The notes: generated by a model not told the origin, from the sequence alone. A DNA stretch of 64,000 nt from Bacteroidales bacterium (GCA_017960905.1 JAGCYH010000036.1:1-64000), one strand, 5' to 3'. Shown: positions 8,939 through 17,950, numbered from the stretch's first letter. Made by a program: numbers and translations.

Positions 8939-9457
8939 TCAATTATCCTTTCTGCTCCTGTTGTTATACACCCACATAAGGCGCAGAGCAAAAATAAGAT
9001 TGACAAATACCGCAGCGAAACCTACTGCAAGCCCGACGATGGCGGTAACGTCGATACATGTATCAGCGCTAAAGCACTGATACACAATATAAACACAAAC
9101 CGGCAAAGTAAGCACACTTGTGATGAGTGCCGGGATATATTTGCGCAGCACAACCGACTGCACTATATGCACAAACAGATGGAACGTAAAGCCGATGAAA
9201 CCGCCCAACCAGATATACAGCAGCAACGGCGTACCGACATAAACAGCTAAGGCTGAGCCTATTGAGCAGACTACAAACTCTTCGAACACCGCCAGGGCGA
9301 AACCTTCGGTAGTGTAATTGTCGAACTGCTTGAAAAAGCGCGGGAAACACGTCTGAAGGATGTCTTTGTTGCGGTCGAGCCACCATCGGAAACCTATTAT
9401 CTCTTCGAAATCGTGGAAGATGAACAACACGGGGAAAAGCCAAAGGTAAGGTTCCAT
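8939..9457 (-). CDS. HXXEE-family integral membrane protein
   Basis: 172 residues. The N-terminus carries FIFHDFEEIIGFRWW, the His-x-x-Glu-Glu signature of the HXXEE family (PF13787), within a strongly hydrophobic protein with about four to five membrane segments. The conserved His and Glu residues suggest a membrane-buried metal or proton site, but the family has no proven activity. It is the last gene of the five-gene leftward operon that begins at 15731, 4 bases after the AlkD-like gene. Confidence 0.8.
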   Translation of the reverse strand: MEPYLWLFPVLFIFHDFEEIIGFRWWLDRNKDILQTCFPRFFKQFDNYTTEGFALAVFEEFVVCSIGSALAVYVGTPLLLYIWLGGFIGFTFHLFVHIVQSVVLRKYIPALITSVLTLPVCVYIVYQCFSADTCIDVTAIVGLAVGFAAVFVNLIFALRLMWVYNNRSRKDN

Positions 9458-9461
9458 ATTG

Positions 9462-10148
9462 TTATTTTATAAGTTGCTTTAATTCAGCTTTTTGTTCTTC
9501 GCTGATGCGAAAACTTTCGCGGGCTTTCTGCACAGTCATTTTCAGTACGGTGGCATCGAGTTTGCGGTTGGCAATGTACGGAAACGTTTTTTCGTACTGC
9601 GCTGAAAGCGCAGTAGCGAAAAACCACGCCACAGCCATCTGTATGTAATACTCTGAGCTTCTGACGTTTGCTACCACATCGAGATATTCGGGGCGGAAGC
9701 AGTCGTCGAGGTAATGGGTCATAAGAGCCACAATGCCGAAACGCACAGTGTAGGTTTTGTCCGATTTTATCCACGATAAAATCTTATTAATCAAATCGTT
9801 ACGATTTGATTTAAAACACACGGGCTTCATCTGGTCGCACGTCGCCCAGTTGTCGACGTAGGGCAAAAAGGACTCGAGCTGCGCGATGCACTTGTTGTAA
9901 TCTTTTGTAAGTGAGATGATAAAGGCGTGCAGATTATTCTCTTCGAAAAATTTGTGCGGCAAGTCAGAGAGGAACTCGTCGATGCTGGCATTTTTCGCCC
10001 AGTTCTTCGCCATTCGGCGAAGAGCTGGCGTGCGTACGCCCACCACACGCTGGCTGTCGATAGTGGGTAGCAGACGACTCTGAAACGATGCAAACTGCGC
10101 ATCGCGGCAAGAGAGAATCTCTTGCCGAATCTGCTCACTGATGGTCAT
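9462..10148 (-). CDS. AlkD-like DNA alkylation repair protein
   Basis: 228 residues of helical HEAT-like repeats. RVVGVRTPALRRMAK near the N-terminus and the Trp/Asp-containing helix YVDNWATCDQMKP resemble the AlkD/AlkC family, which removes bulky alkylated bases from DNA. Many Bacteroidota members of this family lack tested glycosylase activity, so the substrate is uncertain. It overlaps the DUF5723 gene by one base, which shows translational coupling with an envelope gene. That is an odd partner for a DNA repair enzyme. Confidence 0.85.
   Translation of the reverse strand: MTISEQIRQEILSCRDAQFASFQSRLLPTIDSQRVVGVRTPALRRMAKNWAKNASIDEFLSDLPHKFFEENNLHAFIISLTKDYNKCIAQLESFLPYVDNWATCDQMKPVCFKSNRNDLINKILSWIKSDKTYTVRFGIVALMTHYLDDCFRPEYLDVVANVRSSEYYIQMAVAWFFATALSAQYEKTFPYIANRKLDATVLKMTVQKARESFRISEEQKAELKQLIK
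9789..9811. repeat. Intragenic inverted repeat, 11 bp arms
   Basis: AATCAAATCGT and its exact complement are separated by one base inside the AlkD-like gene. It is one of the short perfect intragenic hairpins discussed in the findings. Confidence 0.85.
10105..10127. repeat. Intragenic hairpin, 10 bp stem
   Basis: CGGCAAGAGA, three-base loop, then the exact complement, near the 5' end of the AlkD-like coding sequence. No T-run follows, so it is not a terminator. Confidence 0.85.
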
Positions 10149-11617
10149 CAGAAGTCGGTGTATGCGTTAATCATCGGCTTGTCGCGGTAGCCGTGCGGTC
10201 CGAGGAGTACGTTGAGACCTACCGAAACGTTAAGTCCCGTCATATTGGCGGGCAGTTTCATCTTCTCGTCCTGAATGTTGTACTTGTTGAATCGGAACGG
10301 GAGGTAGTCGGCCACGGCGTAGAGCTGCAGCACACCGGCGCGCACCGAGAATCCGAAGTTGGCCGACGCCTTGCCCAATGTATTGAGAGTCAGGCCGGCA
10401 ACGGTCGAGAACGGCTTGTATGGGTTGAACGCCGCCGAGATGTTGAAATCCTGATTGACGCGTTTGCGGAAGAATTTCGTATGCGACAGGAAGCTCAGCG
10501 TCAGATAATGGTTGGGCGTGTATTCGCCACAGATATAGATATTTGGGTTGAGCCCCGTCACGAAATGCCTGTGTGTGAGTTCGGTATGCAAGTGCGCTTC
10601 GAGCGTGTCGAGCTCTTCGCGCAGATAATCTTTGTAGTCTTCGTCTTCGTTGTCGTTGATGCGTTTCATATCCACATCGACACCGTCGAACTGGTACGAA
10701 GTCTTTGTCTTAAAGGTATTTATGTCCTTATTCCATATTATGAAGCCCAAGTCGGTAACCGACGCGCTGAAGCGGAAGTTGTCGTCGAGAATGAAGTTGG
10801 CACCAAGGTCGAGGCCCAAGCCCGGGTTCTGCAATCGAGGCAGAAGGGCTTTCTTGACGTCTTTGCCGCTCATGCTTTCGAAATCGAGCGAGTCGAACAC
10901 CACATAGCCTTCATCGTCGATGGCTTTAGAGGCATCGAGCGACGGCATCGATGTCATTACCTGAACGTCGGTGCTCAGAGTCCAGACGTCGCGGTTGGTC
11001 TCGAGGTTGAGTTTTTTGTTTTTTGTCTTTACAGCGCCAATGCCAACGAGATATTTGGCGCGTGCGCCAAATGTCCACTGGTCGTCGTATGCGTACGAGA
11101 ACGAAGCGTTGAACTCGTGGTAGGCCTTGGCATTAATGCCAAGGCGCGAGAGCTTGAGTAATGTGTTGTTGGGCAGTCCTTTGTCGGCCAGCAGCACCAA
11201 GTCCGACGGCAGTGCGAAGTCGGTTGTTATGCGCTCATTCACAGAGAACGTCAGATAGCTCTCGTCGGTGAGGCGCCAGCCGAAATCGACAATATTAATT
11301 GTCGATGCCACGTTGATGGCCATCTTCTTGCGGTAGAAACGGTTGAGTTTCTTATAGTCGAAGTTGGCATCGATAGGCGTAATCCACTGGCCTTCATGTT
11401 TTTGGAAGAATTCGCGCGGGCGAATATTAGAACTTTCGTGAATGTAGAAGTTGACAGCCGGAATGCCGACGTAGAAGTTGGTGCGCGGCTGTCGGGCGGG
11501 ATTGAGCACCGTGGTTTGCGGCACACTCTCGAGCGTGTATAGCGAATGCGATACTTGGGCATTTGCAGTCAGGCTGCAAATGCAAACCAGTGCTATTATG
11601 TATGATAATCTTTTCAT
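10148..11617 (-). CDS. DUF5723 family outer-membrane protein
   Basis: 489 residues. A Sec signal peptide (cut near TANAQ) is followed by the DUF5723 start pattern, with an asparagine-proline motif (VLNPAR) and NFYVGIPAVNF, and then many amphipathic strands. The family is predicted to form an outer-membrane barrel distantly like PorV/FadL porins. Its start overlaps the stop of the lipoprotein gene upstream by one base (TGATG), and its own stop overlaps the next start. The tight coupling with the OmpA-like protein and the lipoprotein suggests one envelope complex. Confidence 0.85.
   Translation of the reverse strand: MKRLSYIIALVCICSLTANAQVSHSLYTLESVPQTTVLNPARQPRTNFYVGIPAVNFYIHESSNIRPREFFQKHEGQWITPIDANFDYKKLNRFYRKKMAINVASTINIVDFGWRLTDESYLTFSVNERITTDFALPSDLVLLADKGLPNNTLLKLSRLGINAKAYHEFNASFSYAYDDQWTFGARAKYLVGIGAVKTKNKKLNLETNRDVWTLSTDVQVMTSMPSLDASKAIDDEGYVVFDSLDFESMSGKDVKKALLPRLQNPGLGLDLGANFILDDNFRFSASVTDLGFIIWNKDINTFKTKTSYQFDGVDVDMKRINDNEDEDYKDYLREELDTLEAHLHTELTHRHFVTGLNPNIYICGEYTPNHYLTLSFLSHTKFFRKRVNQDFNISAAFNPYKPFSTVAGLTLNTLGKASANFGFSVRAGVLQLYAVADYLPFRFNKYNIQDEKMKLPANMTGLNVSVGLNVLLGPHGYRDKPMINAYTDF
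11124..11145. repeat. Intragenic 22 bp perfect palindrome
   Basis: GCCTTGGCATT and its exact complement abut inside the DUF5723 gene. No regulatory role is evident from its mid-gene position. Confidence 0.85.
11559..11583. repeat. Hairpin in signal-peptide codons, 10 bp stem
   Basis: GCATTTGCAG, five-base loop, exact complement. It covers the signal-peptide codons of the DUF5723 gene, a position shared by two other hairpins in this window. Confidence 0.85.
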
Positions 11618-13236
11618 CAGTCGTCAGAGTTTTTACTTTTAACATCAACCGAACATTTCACTTTGAAGCCGTAGTTCTCATAGCATTTCACGAACACGTC
11701 GCCGTAATCTTCTGTGGTGGCGTTAGTTATCAAGTAGAGAGCTATTACGCCTTCGTCGTAATAGCGCTTCACTTGGTCGTGGGTTAGGGTTATGACCTCT
11801 TCGTTGTAGGCCGACTCTTTTATGCGGTTCGTCTTGCTGTCGAGTTTAGGCGCGTGACAAATTATCCGCGGTTTGTCGTAGAGCGAGTCGACGGCCTTTG
11901 TCTCAGTGCAGAAATAGCCTTGCTCATAGATTCTTACGGGCATTGCGTTGTCGATTTTAAGGGTTATTGTCACCTCATCGACGAGGTCGACATTCTCGTC
12001 GTCGAGCACCTCTTTGAGGTCGAGGTCGACGGTGTCGCGGCGCTCAAGGTGCTGTATGCGCACCCAAAGCGGTATGTATTCATCGACCGAGGCGAAAAGT
12101 TTCTTTTCGTCGGTGATGAAGTTGGTCTGGTTTTCGCCAAGCGGGTTCACCTCAACTTTCAGAATGTAATCCGACAAGTTCGGGTGAATGGCCATCACGT
12201 AGTCGATATTTGAGTTTGTAGAGTCGAGCACGTAGTAGTTGTGCTCGGGTTCGAACTCCTTGTTTTTGAAGAAGTCTTTTACATTTTTCTGGTCAATGAA
12301 GAGCGTGTTGTCGCGCATGAAGTACAACTTGCGCGTTTTGTTGTCCTCTTCGTTGTAATAGTTCATGTCTTCGAGTGTCACGTTGAACTGCGTGCCGGCG
12401 TAGTTGGCCACGTCGAGCGTGGTGGTGCAGCCTGTGAACTCAACCTCCATAGGCACGTCGCTCTCGTCGAAGATGTCGAAGGTCTGCTTTTCGCGGTTGG
12501 CGCTCATTATGTAGTTGCCGAAATAGCCGTAGGCTGTTGTAGGCACAAGCTTGTCGATGTTGAAGTCGAGCACGAAGTGCGGGTCGGGCGCGGCATCGGG
12601 TTTCGAGTTCGACTCGATATTGACGATGAGCGTCAGGTTGCACGAGTCGGCAGTGTTGGTCGGATACATGGCGTATCCGTCGATGTTTTCGTGCAGGTCG
12701 TAGCCCATCACGAGTTTCCAGTTGGCCGAGAAGGCTTTGCCGCTTTTGTCGCGCAGCTCTGGAATGGTGAGCACGGCCTTGCCGGGCAAGTCGAGCGGCG
12801 GCGAGACGATGTTCATCACAGCCGACTTGACGAAGATAGAGTCGAGGCGCTGACCTTCGACGGTATTGAGGCGGCTGTGCCCCGTAATGGTCTGTTTTAT
12901 AGTGTAATCCTTATTTATCTCGAGCGGCTCGTTCATGCTGCAGTAAACCGAGTCGAGATGCAGGATATCCTCCCACGTGTAGGTGTATTCGCGGTGATAC
13001 CGCGAAGATATTAGTCCGTCTTCCTCGATGATGAATTCTATGTTGTTCTTTTTAGCCAGTCGGTTGAACAGGTCCTGACACGACGAAGTCAGCGTGGCGA
13101 CAGGCAGCGCGGCATTTATGGGACGCGTATATCGGGCATCTCTGACGGTTATATCGTCGTCGTTGCAGCCCTGTAGGGCTGCAACGCTCAAGAGTGCCAT
13201 TATCAATTGTTTGTATCTCATATTCAGTAATTTCAT
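11617..13236 (-). CDS. Surface-exposed lipoprotein of the OmpA/DUF5723 operon
   Basis: 539 residues, with an alternative ATG five codons in (13221). The lipobox is LQGC followed by NDDD, an acidic surface-export signal. The rest is predominantly beta with no family I can name; repeated phrases such as TRPINAALPVATL and Ig-like strands suggest several sandwich domains. It lies 11 bases after the PorE-like gene and is coupled to the DUF5723 gene by a one-base overlap. A perfect 11 bp hairpin (13161-13186) covers the lipobox codons. Role unknown; an accessory part of the same envelope assembly is likely. Confidence 0.8.
   Translation of the reverse strand: MKLLNMRYKQLIMALLSVAALQGCNDDDITVRDARYTRPINAALPVATLTSSCQDLFNRLAKKNNIEFIIEEDGLISSRYHREYTYTWEDILHLDSVYCSMNEPLEINKDYTIKQTITGHSRLNTVEGQRLDSIFVKSAVMNIVSPPLDLPGKAVLTIPELRDKSGKAFSANWKLVMGYDLHENIDGYAMYPTNTADSCNLTLIVNIESNSKPDAAPDPHFVLDFNIDKLVPTTAYGYFGNYIMSANREKQTFDIFDESDVPMEVEFTGCTTTLDVANYAGTQFNVTLEDMNYYNEEDNKTRKLYFMRDNTLFIDQKNVKDFFKNKEFEPEHNYYVLDSTNSNIDYVMAIHPNLSDYILKVEVNPLGENQTNFITDEKKLFASVDEYIPLWVRIQHLERRDTVDLDLKEVLDDENVDLVDEVTITLKIDNAMPVRIYEQGYFCTETKAVDSLYDKPRIICHAPKLDSKTNRIKESAYNEEVITLTHDQVKRYYDEGVIALYLITNATTEDYGDVFVKCYENYGFKVKCSVDVKSKNSDD
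13161..13186. repeat. Hairpin over lipobox codons, 11 bp stem
   Basis: CGTTGCAGCCC, four-base loop TGTA, exact complement. It encodes the VAALQGCN segment around the lipidated cysteine of the lipoprotein gene. Confidence 0.85.
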
Positions 13237-13247
13237 TGGTGTAAAAC

Positions 13248-15731
13248 TTATTTAAGGACTTGTATTTCCACACGGCGGTTCTTAGCACGTCCGGCGGCTG
13301 TTGAGTTCGATTCGATAGGCTGCTCCATACCGTAGCCCTCGTAAGTTATGCGTTCGTCTTCGACGCCGTGGTTGACGAGGTAGTTCTTGACGGTGAGAGC
13401 ACGCTGTTTCGAGAGTTTCTTGTTGTACGATGCCGCACCGACATTGTCGGTGTGGCCCGAAACCTCGATGCAGACTTTCGGGTTCTTCACGAGCAGTTTG
13501 GCGAATTTGTCAAGCTCTTCGAAAGAGCTTGGCTTGAGTGTCGCCTTGCCTGTGTTGAACAAGATGTTCTCTATGACAATCTTCACGCCGGCGTCCATCT
13601 TCTTCAGCAAGTAGTTGCGTGTGAGCAGCTGCTCGTCTTTGCCAAACTGTATGGCATCGTTGGCGAAGAAGTAGCCAGGCGCCTCTATATCAACCCAGTA
13701 CGGACCTTTGGTAAGCAGGTTGGCGCTGTACTTGCTCGAAACGCTGTCGGAGTAAACCGTCAGCTCGGGGGTCGATTTGCCAAGCGGATAGAATATAAGT
13801 GCCGAGTATACAGGCGATTGGTCTTTCTCGTTCTTGATAGTACCGCAAAGCGTATAGAACAGACGGCTTACGCGCATCTTAATATCCTGATTGATAACCT
13901 TGTCGGCCGATTGAGTAGCCTTCACTGTCGCCGTCGTGTCGCAATAGTCTTTGGCTGTTGCCTCTACTACGAAGTCGATTTTGTCTTCGAACGAATAGGC
14001 GTATTTGCCTGTGATAGAGCTCGATGTGGTTTTACCCAACACTTTTCCGTCTGACGAGCGGAACTCGATGTTGGCGCCTATAGGCACGCCCTTCGTCTTT
14101 TCGGTTACGATACCCGAAATGGTGAACGGGTGCATAAGTTTCTCAAGTCGGAACGTCTGCGAGGCCGTAGCATATTTATCTTCGGGATATTCCACTGTGT
14201 CGGTGTAAGCGTGATAACCCTCACTGCTGTAGCTTATTATGTATCGGCCATGATCTTCGAAGAAGTGATTGTTGGGCGTCTTGTTCGCTTCACTCACGTC
14301 GGAGTACATCACTTCGCTTGTGGTGTCGTTTACAATGCTGTAAGTGATTGTGATAGGTGCGCCGGTCTCCTTGTCTACACCTTTACAATTGTAGTAGAAA
14401 GGCTTGCGCAGGTCGTTGATTACCGAGTAGATATCCAGTCCTCCGTAACCTTCCTTGCGCATTGTGGCGTACATGGCCACGTTGGTGTCGGGCGTCTGGT
14501 AGTAGAAGAGCTCGTCGGCGGGCGAGTTGATCGGGTAACCGAGGTTCTTCGGCTCGCTCCACGTGCTGTCGCTCAGGTTGAGCGTCGATTTGTACACGTC
14601 GTAGCCGCCCATGCCGCGGTGTCCGTTCGACGAGAAGTAGAGCACCGTACCTTCGGCATTGACGTAGAGACTCTCTTCGTCGAATGGCGTATTTATCTTA
14701 TTACCAATATTATACGGTTTGTACCATTTATTATTGCCTTTGTACTCAGCCACCCAGATGTCGGTGCTACCGTAGCCGCCGCGGCGTTTCGATACGAAGT
14801 AAATGGTATTGTTCTTATCGACAGCCACCGAGCCTTCTTTGTAGGCCACGTGGTTAACTTGTCCGCGTATGGGTTTCGGCTTGGTCCATTCGTCGCCATC
14901 GCGGTAGGCTGTGTAGAGTTTGCCGTTCTGGCGTTTGCCTTTATATATGAAAATAATATCCTCGTCTTTGTTGTAACCAGCTATGCTGTAGTTCTTTCCG
15001 CTCTTCAGGCGGTCGAACTGCCATACACTGTCGCATGGGTCTTTTATGCAGTTGTTCGATGCGTAAATCTGCTCGTAGAATTTGAAGCGCGATTCGCGCT
15101 TCGCCGGCTCCTCGTCGGGACGGCGCGAGGTGAAGATGAGTATCGAGTCGTGATGCGCAAGCATCGCGTTGTAATCGTCGTAGTAAGTGTTGATCAGCGG
15201 TCCGAGGTTGGTAATGAACACTGCCACAGAGTCTTTCATTATCTCTTCGGCAAAAAGGCACTCCTCGATATACTGATGCACGCGGCCTTTGTTTTTCTTT
15301 TTCATGCGTTTGTTGGCGCTGTTGAGATAATTCTCGTACGAGTGTTTGGCGTCGTCGTACATGTTGTTGTACTGGTAGGCGCGGCCAAGCATCAGGTAAT
15401 AGTCGCGTGACACTATCGGACTGCTACCCTGGAAATATTTGAGCGACGACGCACGGTCGGAGCCGGCCAGCAGACAGATGCCTATCTTGTAGTTGAGCTC
15501 AAAACTCTTGCTGTTGTAGTCGTAGGCTTTGAGATAGTATTTTACGGCTTCGTCGTAAAATCCCATGCCTTTTTTATAGTATTTTTCGCCTTTGGTAAGG
15601 TTCTCCCATGCGTCTTCAGCTCCTTCGCTGTTGGCGAAGAATGTGTCTTCGTTGATTTTCGGATTCTCTTGTGCCGATGCATAACCGGCTATTATAGAGG
15701 CCGATACGAATATCAGTATTTTTCTAAACAT
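13248..15731 (-). CDS. PorE-like OmpA family protein (TPR, beta-propeller, CRD, OmpA)
   Basis: 827 residues. After a signal peptide (residues 1-20) come TPR-like helices (about 40-160), a PD40/WD40-like propeller (about 200-440, with repeats such as LYFSSNGHRGMGGYDVYKS), one or two carboxypeptidase-regulatory-like beta domains (about 535-710) and a C-terminal OmpA domain (about 715-827) with the peptidoglycan-binding pattern SGHTDNVGAASYN and KNRRVEI. This order matches PorE of the type IX secretion system, though similar proteins occur without that system. It is first in the operon, which suggests it anchors the complex to the cell wall. Confidence 0.88.
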   Translation of the reverse strand: MFRKILIFVSASIIAGYASAQENPKINEDTFFANSEGAEDAWENLTKGEKYYKKGMGFYDEAVKYYLKAYDYNSKSFELNYKIGICLLAGSDRASSLKYFQGSSPIVSRDYYLMLGRAYQYNNMYDDAKHSYENYLNSANKRMKKKNKGRVHQYIEECLFAEEIMKDSVAVFITNLGPLINTYYDDYNAMLAHHDSILIFTSRRPDEEPAKRESRFKFYEQIYASNNCIKDPCDSVWQFDRLKSGKNYSIAGYNKDEDIIFIYKGKRQNGKLYTAYRDGDEWTKPKPIRGQVNHVAYKEGSVAVDKNNTIYFVSKRRGGYGSTDIWVAEYKGNNKWYKPYNIGNKINTPFDEESLYVNAEGTVLYFSSNGHRGMGGYDVYKSTLNLSDSTWSEPKNLGYPINSPADELFYYQTPDTNVAMYATMRKEGYGGLDIYSVINDLRKPFYYNCKGVDKETGAPITITYSIVNDTTSEVMYSDVSEANKTPNNHFFEDHGRYIISYSSEGYHAYTDTVEYPEDKYATASQTFRLEKLMHPFTISGIVTEKTKGVPIGANIEFRSSDGKVLGKTTSSSITGKYAYSFEDKIDFVVEATAKDYCDTTATVKATQSADKVINQDIKMRVSRLFYTLCGTIKNEKDQSPVYSALIFYPLGKSTPELTVYSDSVSSKYSANLLTKGPYWVDIEAPGYFFANDAIQFGKDEQLLTRNYLLKKMDAGVKIVIENILFNTGKATLKPSSFEELDKFAKLLVKNPKVCIEVSGHTDNVGAASYNKKLSKQRALTVKNYLVNHGVEDERITYEGYGMEQPIESNSTAAGRAKNRRVEIQVLK

Positions 15732-15765
15732 AGCTGTAATGTCGTGTTACGTTTTTTAAAAACCA

Positions 15766-15773
15766 CAAAAATA
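15766..15773 (-). promoter_or_regulatory. Promoter -7 element of the OmpA operon
   Basis: TATTTTTG on the minus strand, 34 bases before the ATG at 15731. It would drive the five-gene operon 15731-8939. Confidence 0.5.
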
Positions 15774-15826
15774 TGATTTTTGTATTGGAAATAAAAGCAT
15801 TAGAGCGTTTTTTTATATAAAAAGAA

Positions 15827-15860
15827 ATTGGTTGTCAGAGCTAACGCTCTGACAACCAAT
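15827..15860 (-). terminator. Terminator after the alpha-glucuronidase gene
   Basis: A perfect 15 bp stem (15827-15841 with 15846-15860) around a TAAC loop. On the minus strand it is followed by TTTCTTTTTATA. It lies 27 bases beyond the GH67 stop codon. Confidence 0.8.
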
Positions 15861-15887
15861 AACTTTGCAACTTTCAGTTTTAAATTC

Positions 15888-17921
15888 TCAATTTTCAGCT
15901 CTCATACCGCCATCGGCCGGACACTCGTAGTTCGATATCCGCAAGTGGAATTTCATCATGTCGTCGAGGTTGAGCAGTGTTTTTTGCTGAATGGGCATTT
16001 TGCTGAACTGCTGGAAATAGAGCAGGCAGGCATCGTGCCACCAGCGGGCGTCGTGCGCTTGTATGTCGAGGCGGCGAGCCACGCTGTTCCAGAGCAGCGG
16101 GTCGACGTACGGGCGACACTCGTTCCACGTCTGCACGTACTGCTCGGCCGCGGCTAAGCCACGGCCATAGCTGAGGCACAGCTCGTCCCACATGGTGCGG
16201 CCCGAGTGCATCGTGTAGTTCCACGGCACATGGTGAAACCAGAGCAAATATTTGTCGGGACAAGTCTGGATGTTGCCGTAGAGCGAGTCGAGCGGTGCGT
16301 TGTACTGTTCGCAAGCCCGGCTGCCGCTGTAAGAGCGGTCGAAGCCCAGTCCGAGGCTGTCGGCACAGTGGTAGTACGACGGCATCCAGTCGGGGCGTGC
16401 GCCAGGTATGGCGCACCAAGGCTCGGGACCGTAGTGGTGGCCCCACGCAAAGATATGGTGCAAGCCAAGCGGCATCATGTAATCGACAACCGTCTCGTGC
16501 GAAGTGTCCATCATATCGGCAATCTTGCGTTCAACGTCGTTGGGCAGTTTGCCCAACGTCTGCCGAATCCATTCGGTGGCAAGGCTGTCGGTAGTAAGTC
16601 GGTTGTTCCACGCTATGCGTCCGAAGGCGTACCAGTTGGCCTGTGCAAACGGATGTGCGCACCAGTTGGCCGAGTCGCCGACGTTCGACACGCCGGCGAT
16701 GGCCTCAATCTTATCGCGTATGAGCGAGCCTTCGCCATGCTCGTAGGTGTCGGTGTTGAGCACTTCGAGCCACATCGACGGCAAGAAGCACAAGTGGTTG
16801 CTATGGCCTGTATATTCCTGAGTTATTTGCAGTTCGGCCATCTGGCGAGTCTTCGCCAGATGGCCGAAGAGCGGACTGAACGGCTCACGCGGCTGGAAGT
16901 CGATAGGGCCGTTTTTGGTTTGAATGATGACGTTGTCGGCAAACTGCCCGTCAAGGGGTTCGAACTCGAGATAAGCCTGTTTCGCGCGGTCGGCATCGGA
17001 GGGCGAATAAACGAAGGCGCGCCACATAACAATGCCGCCATGAGGCGCAAGCGCCTCAGCGAGCATATTGGCACCGTCGGCGTGCGAGCGGCCAAAGTCG
17101 AGCGGACCGGGCAGGCCTTCGCTGTTGGCCTTAACAAGGAAACCGCCGAAGTCGGGGATGGCCTTGTATATCTCGTCGGCCTTGTCTTTCCACCATTGGC
17201 GCACAGCCTTGTCGAGCGGGTCGGCAGTGGGCAGGCTGTCGAGCGCCATCGGCGATGAGAAGTTTACCGACAGGTAAACTCTTATGCCGTAAGGCCTGAA
17301 GACGTCGGCCAAGGCCGCCGTCTTTCTGATGTACTCGTCGGAAAGTATTTGAGGTGAGGCGTTTACGTTGTTGAGCACAGTGGCGTTGATGCCTATCGAG
17401 GCGTTGGCGCGTGCATATTCGGCGTAGCGCGGCGAGACGACAGCGGGCAGTTCGTCCCACTGCCAGAGCGACTTGCCTGCGTAGCCGCGTTCGATGGTGC
17501 CGTCGATATTGTCCCAATGGTTGAGAATGCGCAGTGCGTACGAAGGCACTTCGGTTGTCGGGCGCACTTGTGCGCCCGCAGCCTCGCAACGTATCAGATG
17601 GTACGCGCCATAGAGCAGTCCCACAGTGCTTTGCGCCTCAATGTCGATAGTTTTTCCGCCAACGGCAATACGGAAGCCGTCGTTGGGCAAAGCAGCGTCG
17701 GCTACAATCTGCAAGCGGACTGTATCGGCTTTGCTAAAGTTCGCAAACAGTTCGTTGCGAGCTATTTGCAGCGTTGGTATGGTATCCTGCACCACCACAC
17801 AGACTTTGTTCTTCGGTTGCGTGTATTGCAGCCAAAGCAATTCGCCTTTGTATTCGTTCGGTTTTTGCGAGCACGCCACTGCGGCGAGCGCTAAACATGT
17901 AGTTATCAGCGTTTTCATCAT
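15888..17921 (-). CDS. GH67 alpha-glucuronidase, lipoprotein
   Basis: 677 residues. It removes 4-O-methyl-glucuronic acid from the ends of glucuronoxylan oligosaccharides. The lipobox VAC is followed by SQK without an acidic run, which suggests a periplasmic rather than surface position. GH67 hallmarks are FLVKANSEGLPGP with the proposed acid Glu, IVMWRAFVYSP, FEPLDGQFADNV, and FQPREPFSPLFG with the proposed base residues. The length fits the family. No SusC/SusD pair or other xylan enzyme is adjacent, so it stands alone. Its C-terminal AEN codons run into an AATTCTCAATTTTC repeat like the one at 26260-26322. A remarkable 16 bp hairpin lies inside the gene. Confidence 0.95.
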   Translation of the reverse strand: MMKTLITTCLALAAVACSQKPNEYKGELLWLQYTQPKNKVCVVVQDTIPTLQIARNELFANFSKADTVRLQIVADAALPNDGFRIAVGGKTIDIEAQSTVGLLYGAYHLIRCEAAGAQVRPTTEVPSYALRILNHWDNIDGTIERGYAGKSLWQWDELPAVVSPRYAEYARANASIGINATVLNNVNASPQILSDEYIRKTAALADVFRPYGIRVYLSVNFSSPMALDSLPTADPLDKAVRQWWKDKADEIYKAIPDFGGFLVKANSEGLPGPLDFGRSHADGANMLAEALAPHGGIVMWRAFVYSPSDADRAKQAYLEFEPLDGQFADNVIIQTKNGPIDFQPREPFSPLFGHLAKTRQMAELQITQEYTGHSNHLCFLPSMWLEVLNTDTYEHGEGSLIRDKIEAIAGVSNVGDSANWCAHPFAQANWYAFGRIAWNNRLTTDSLATEWIRQTLGKLPNDVERKIADMMDTSHETVVDYMMPLGLHHIFAWGHHYGPEPWCAIPGARPDWMPSYYHCADSLGLGFDRSYSGSRACEQYNAPLDSLYGNIQTCPDKYLLWFHHVPWNYTMHSGRTMWDELCLSYGRGLAAAEQYVQTWNECRPYVDPLLWNSVARRLDIQAHDARWWHDACLLYFQQFSKMPIQQKTLLNLDDMMKFHLRISNYECPADGGMRAEN
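16833..16868. repeat. Intragenic hairpin with 16 bp perfect stem
   Basis: TTCGGCCATCTGGCGA, loop GTCT, then the exact 16-base complement. It encodes the FGHLAKTRQMAEL segment of the GH67 enzyme, and no T-run follows. It is the strongest member of the intragenic hairpin set. Confidence 0.95.
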
Positions 17922-17942
17922 TTTGCGTTTTATTTTTCGGCA

Positions 17943-17950
17943 TAAAGATA
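17943..17950 (-). promoter_or_regulatory. Promoter -7 element of the GH67 gene
   Basis: TATCTTTA on the minus strand, 21 bases before the ATG at 17921. It is a one-base deviation from TAnnTTTG. Confidence 0.45.

Noticed and set aside
14130..15410. 426-residue plus-strand frame opposite the OmpA-like gene
   Set aside because: Low-complexity antisense translation, while the minus frame has clear TPR, propeller and OmpA signatures.
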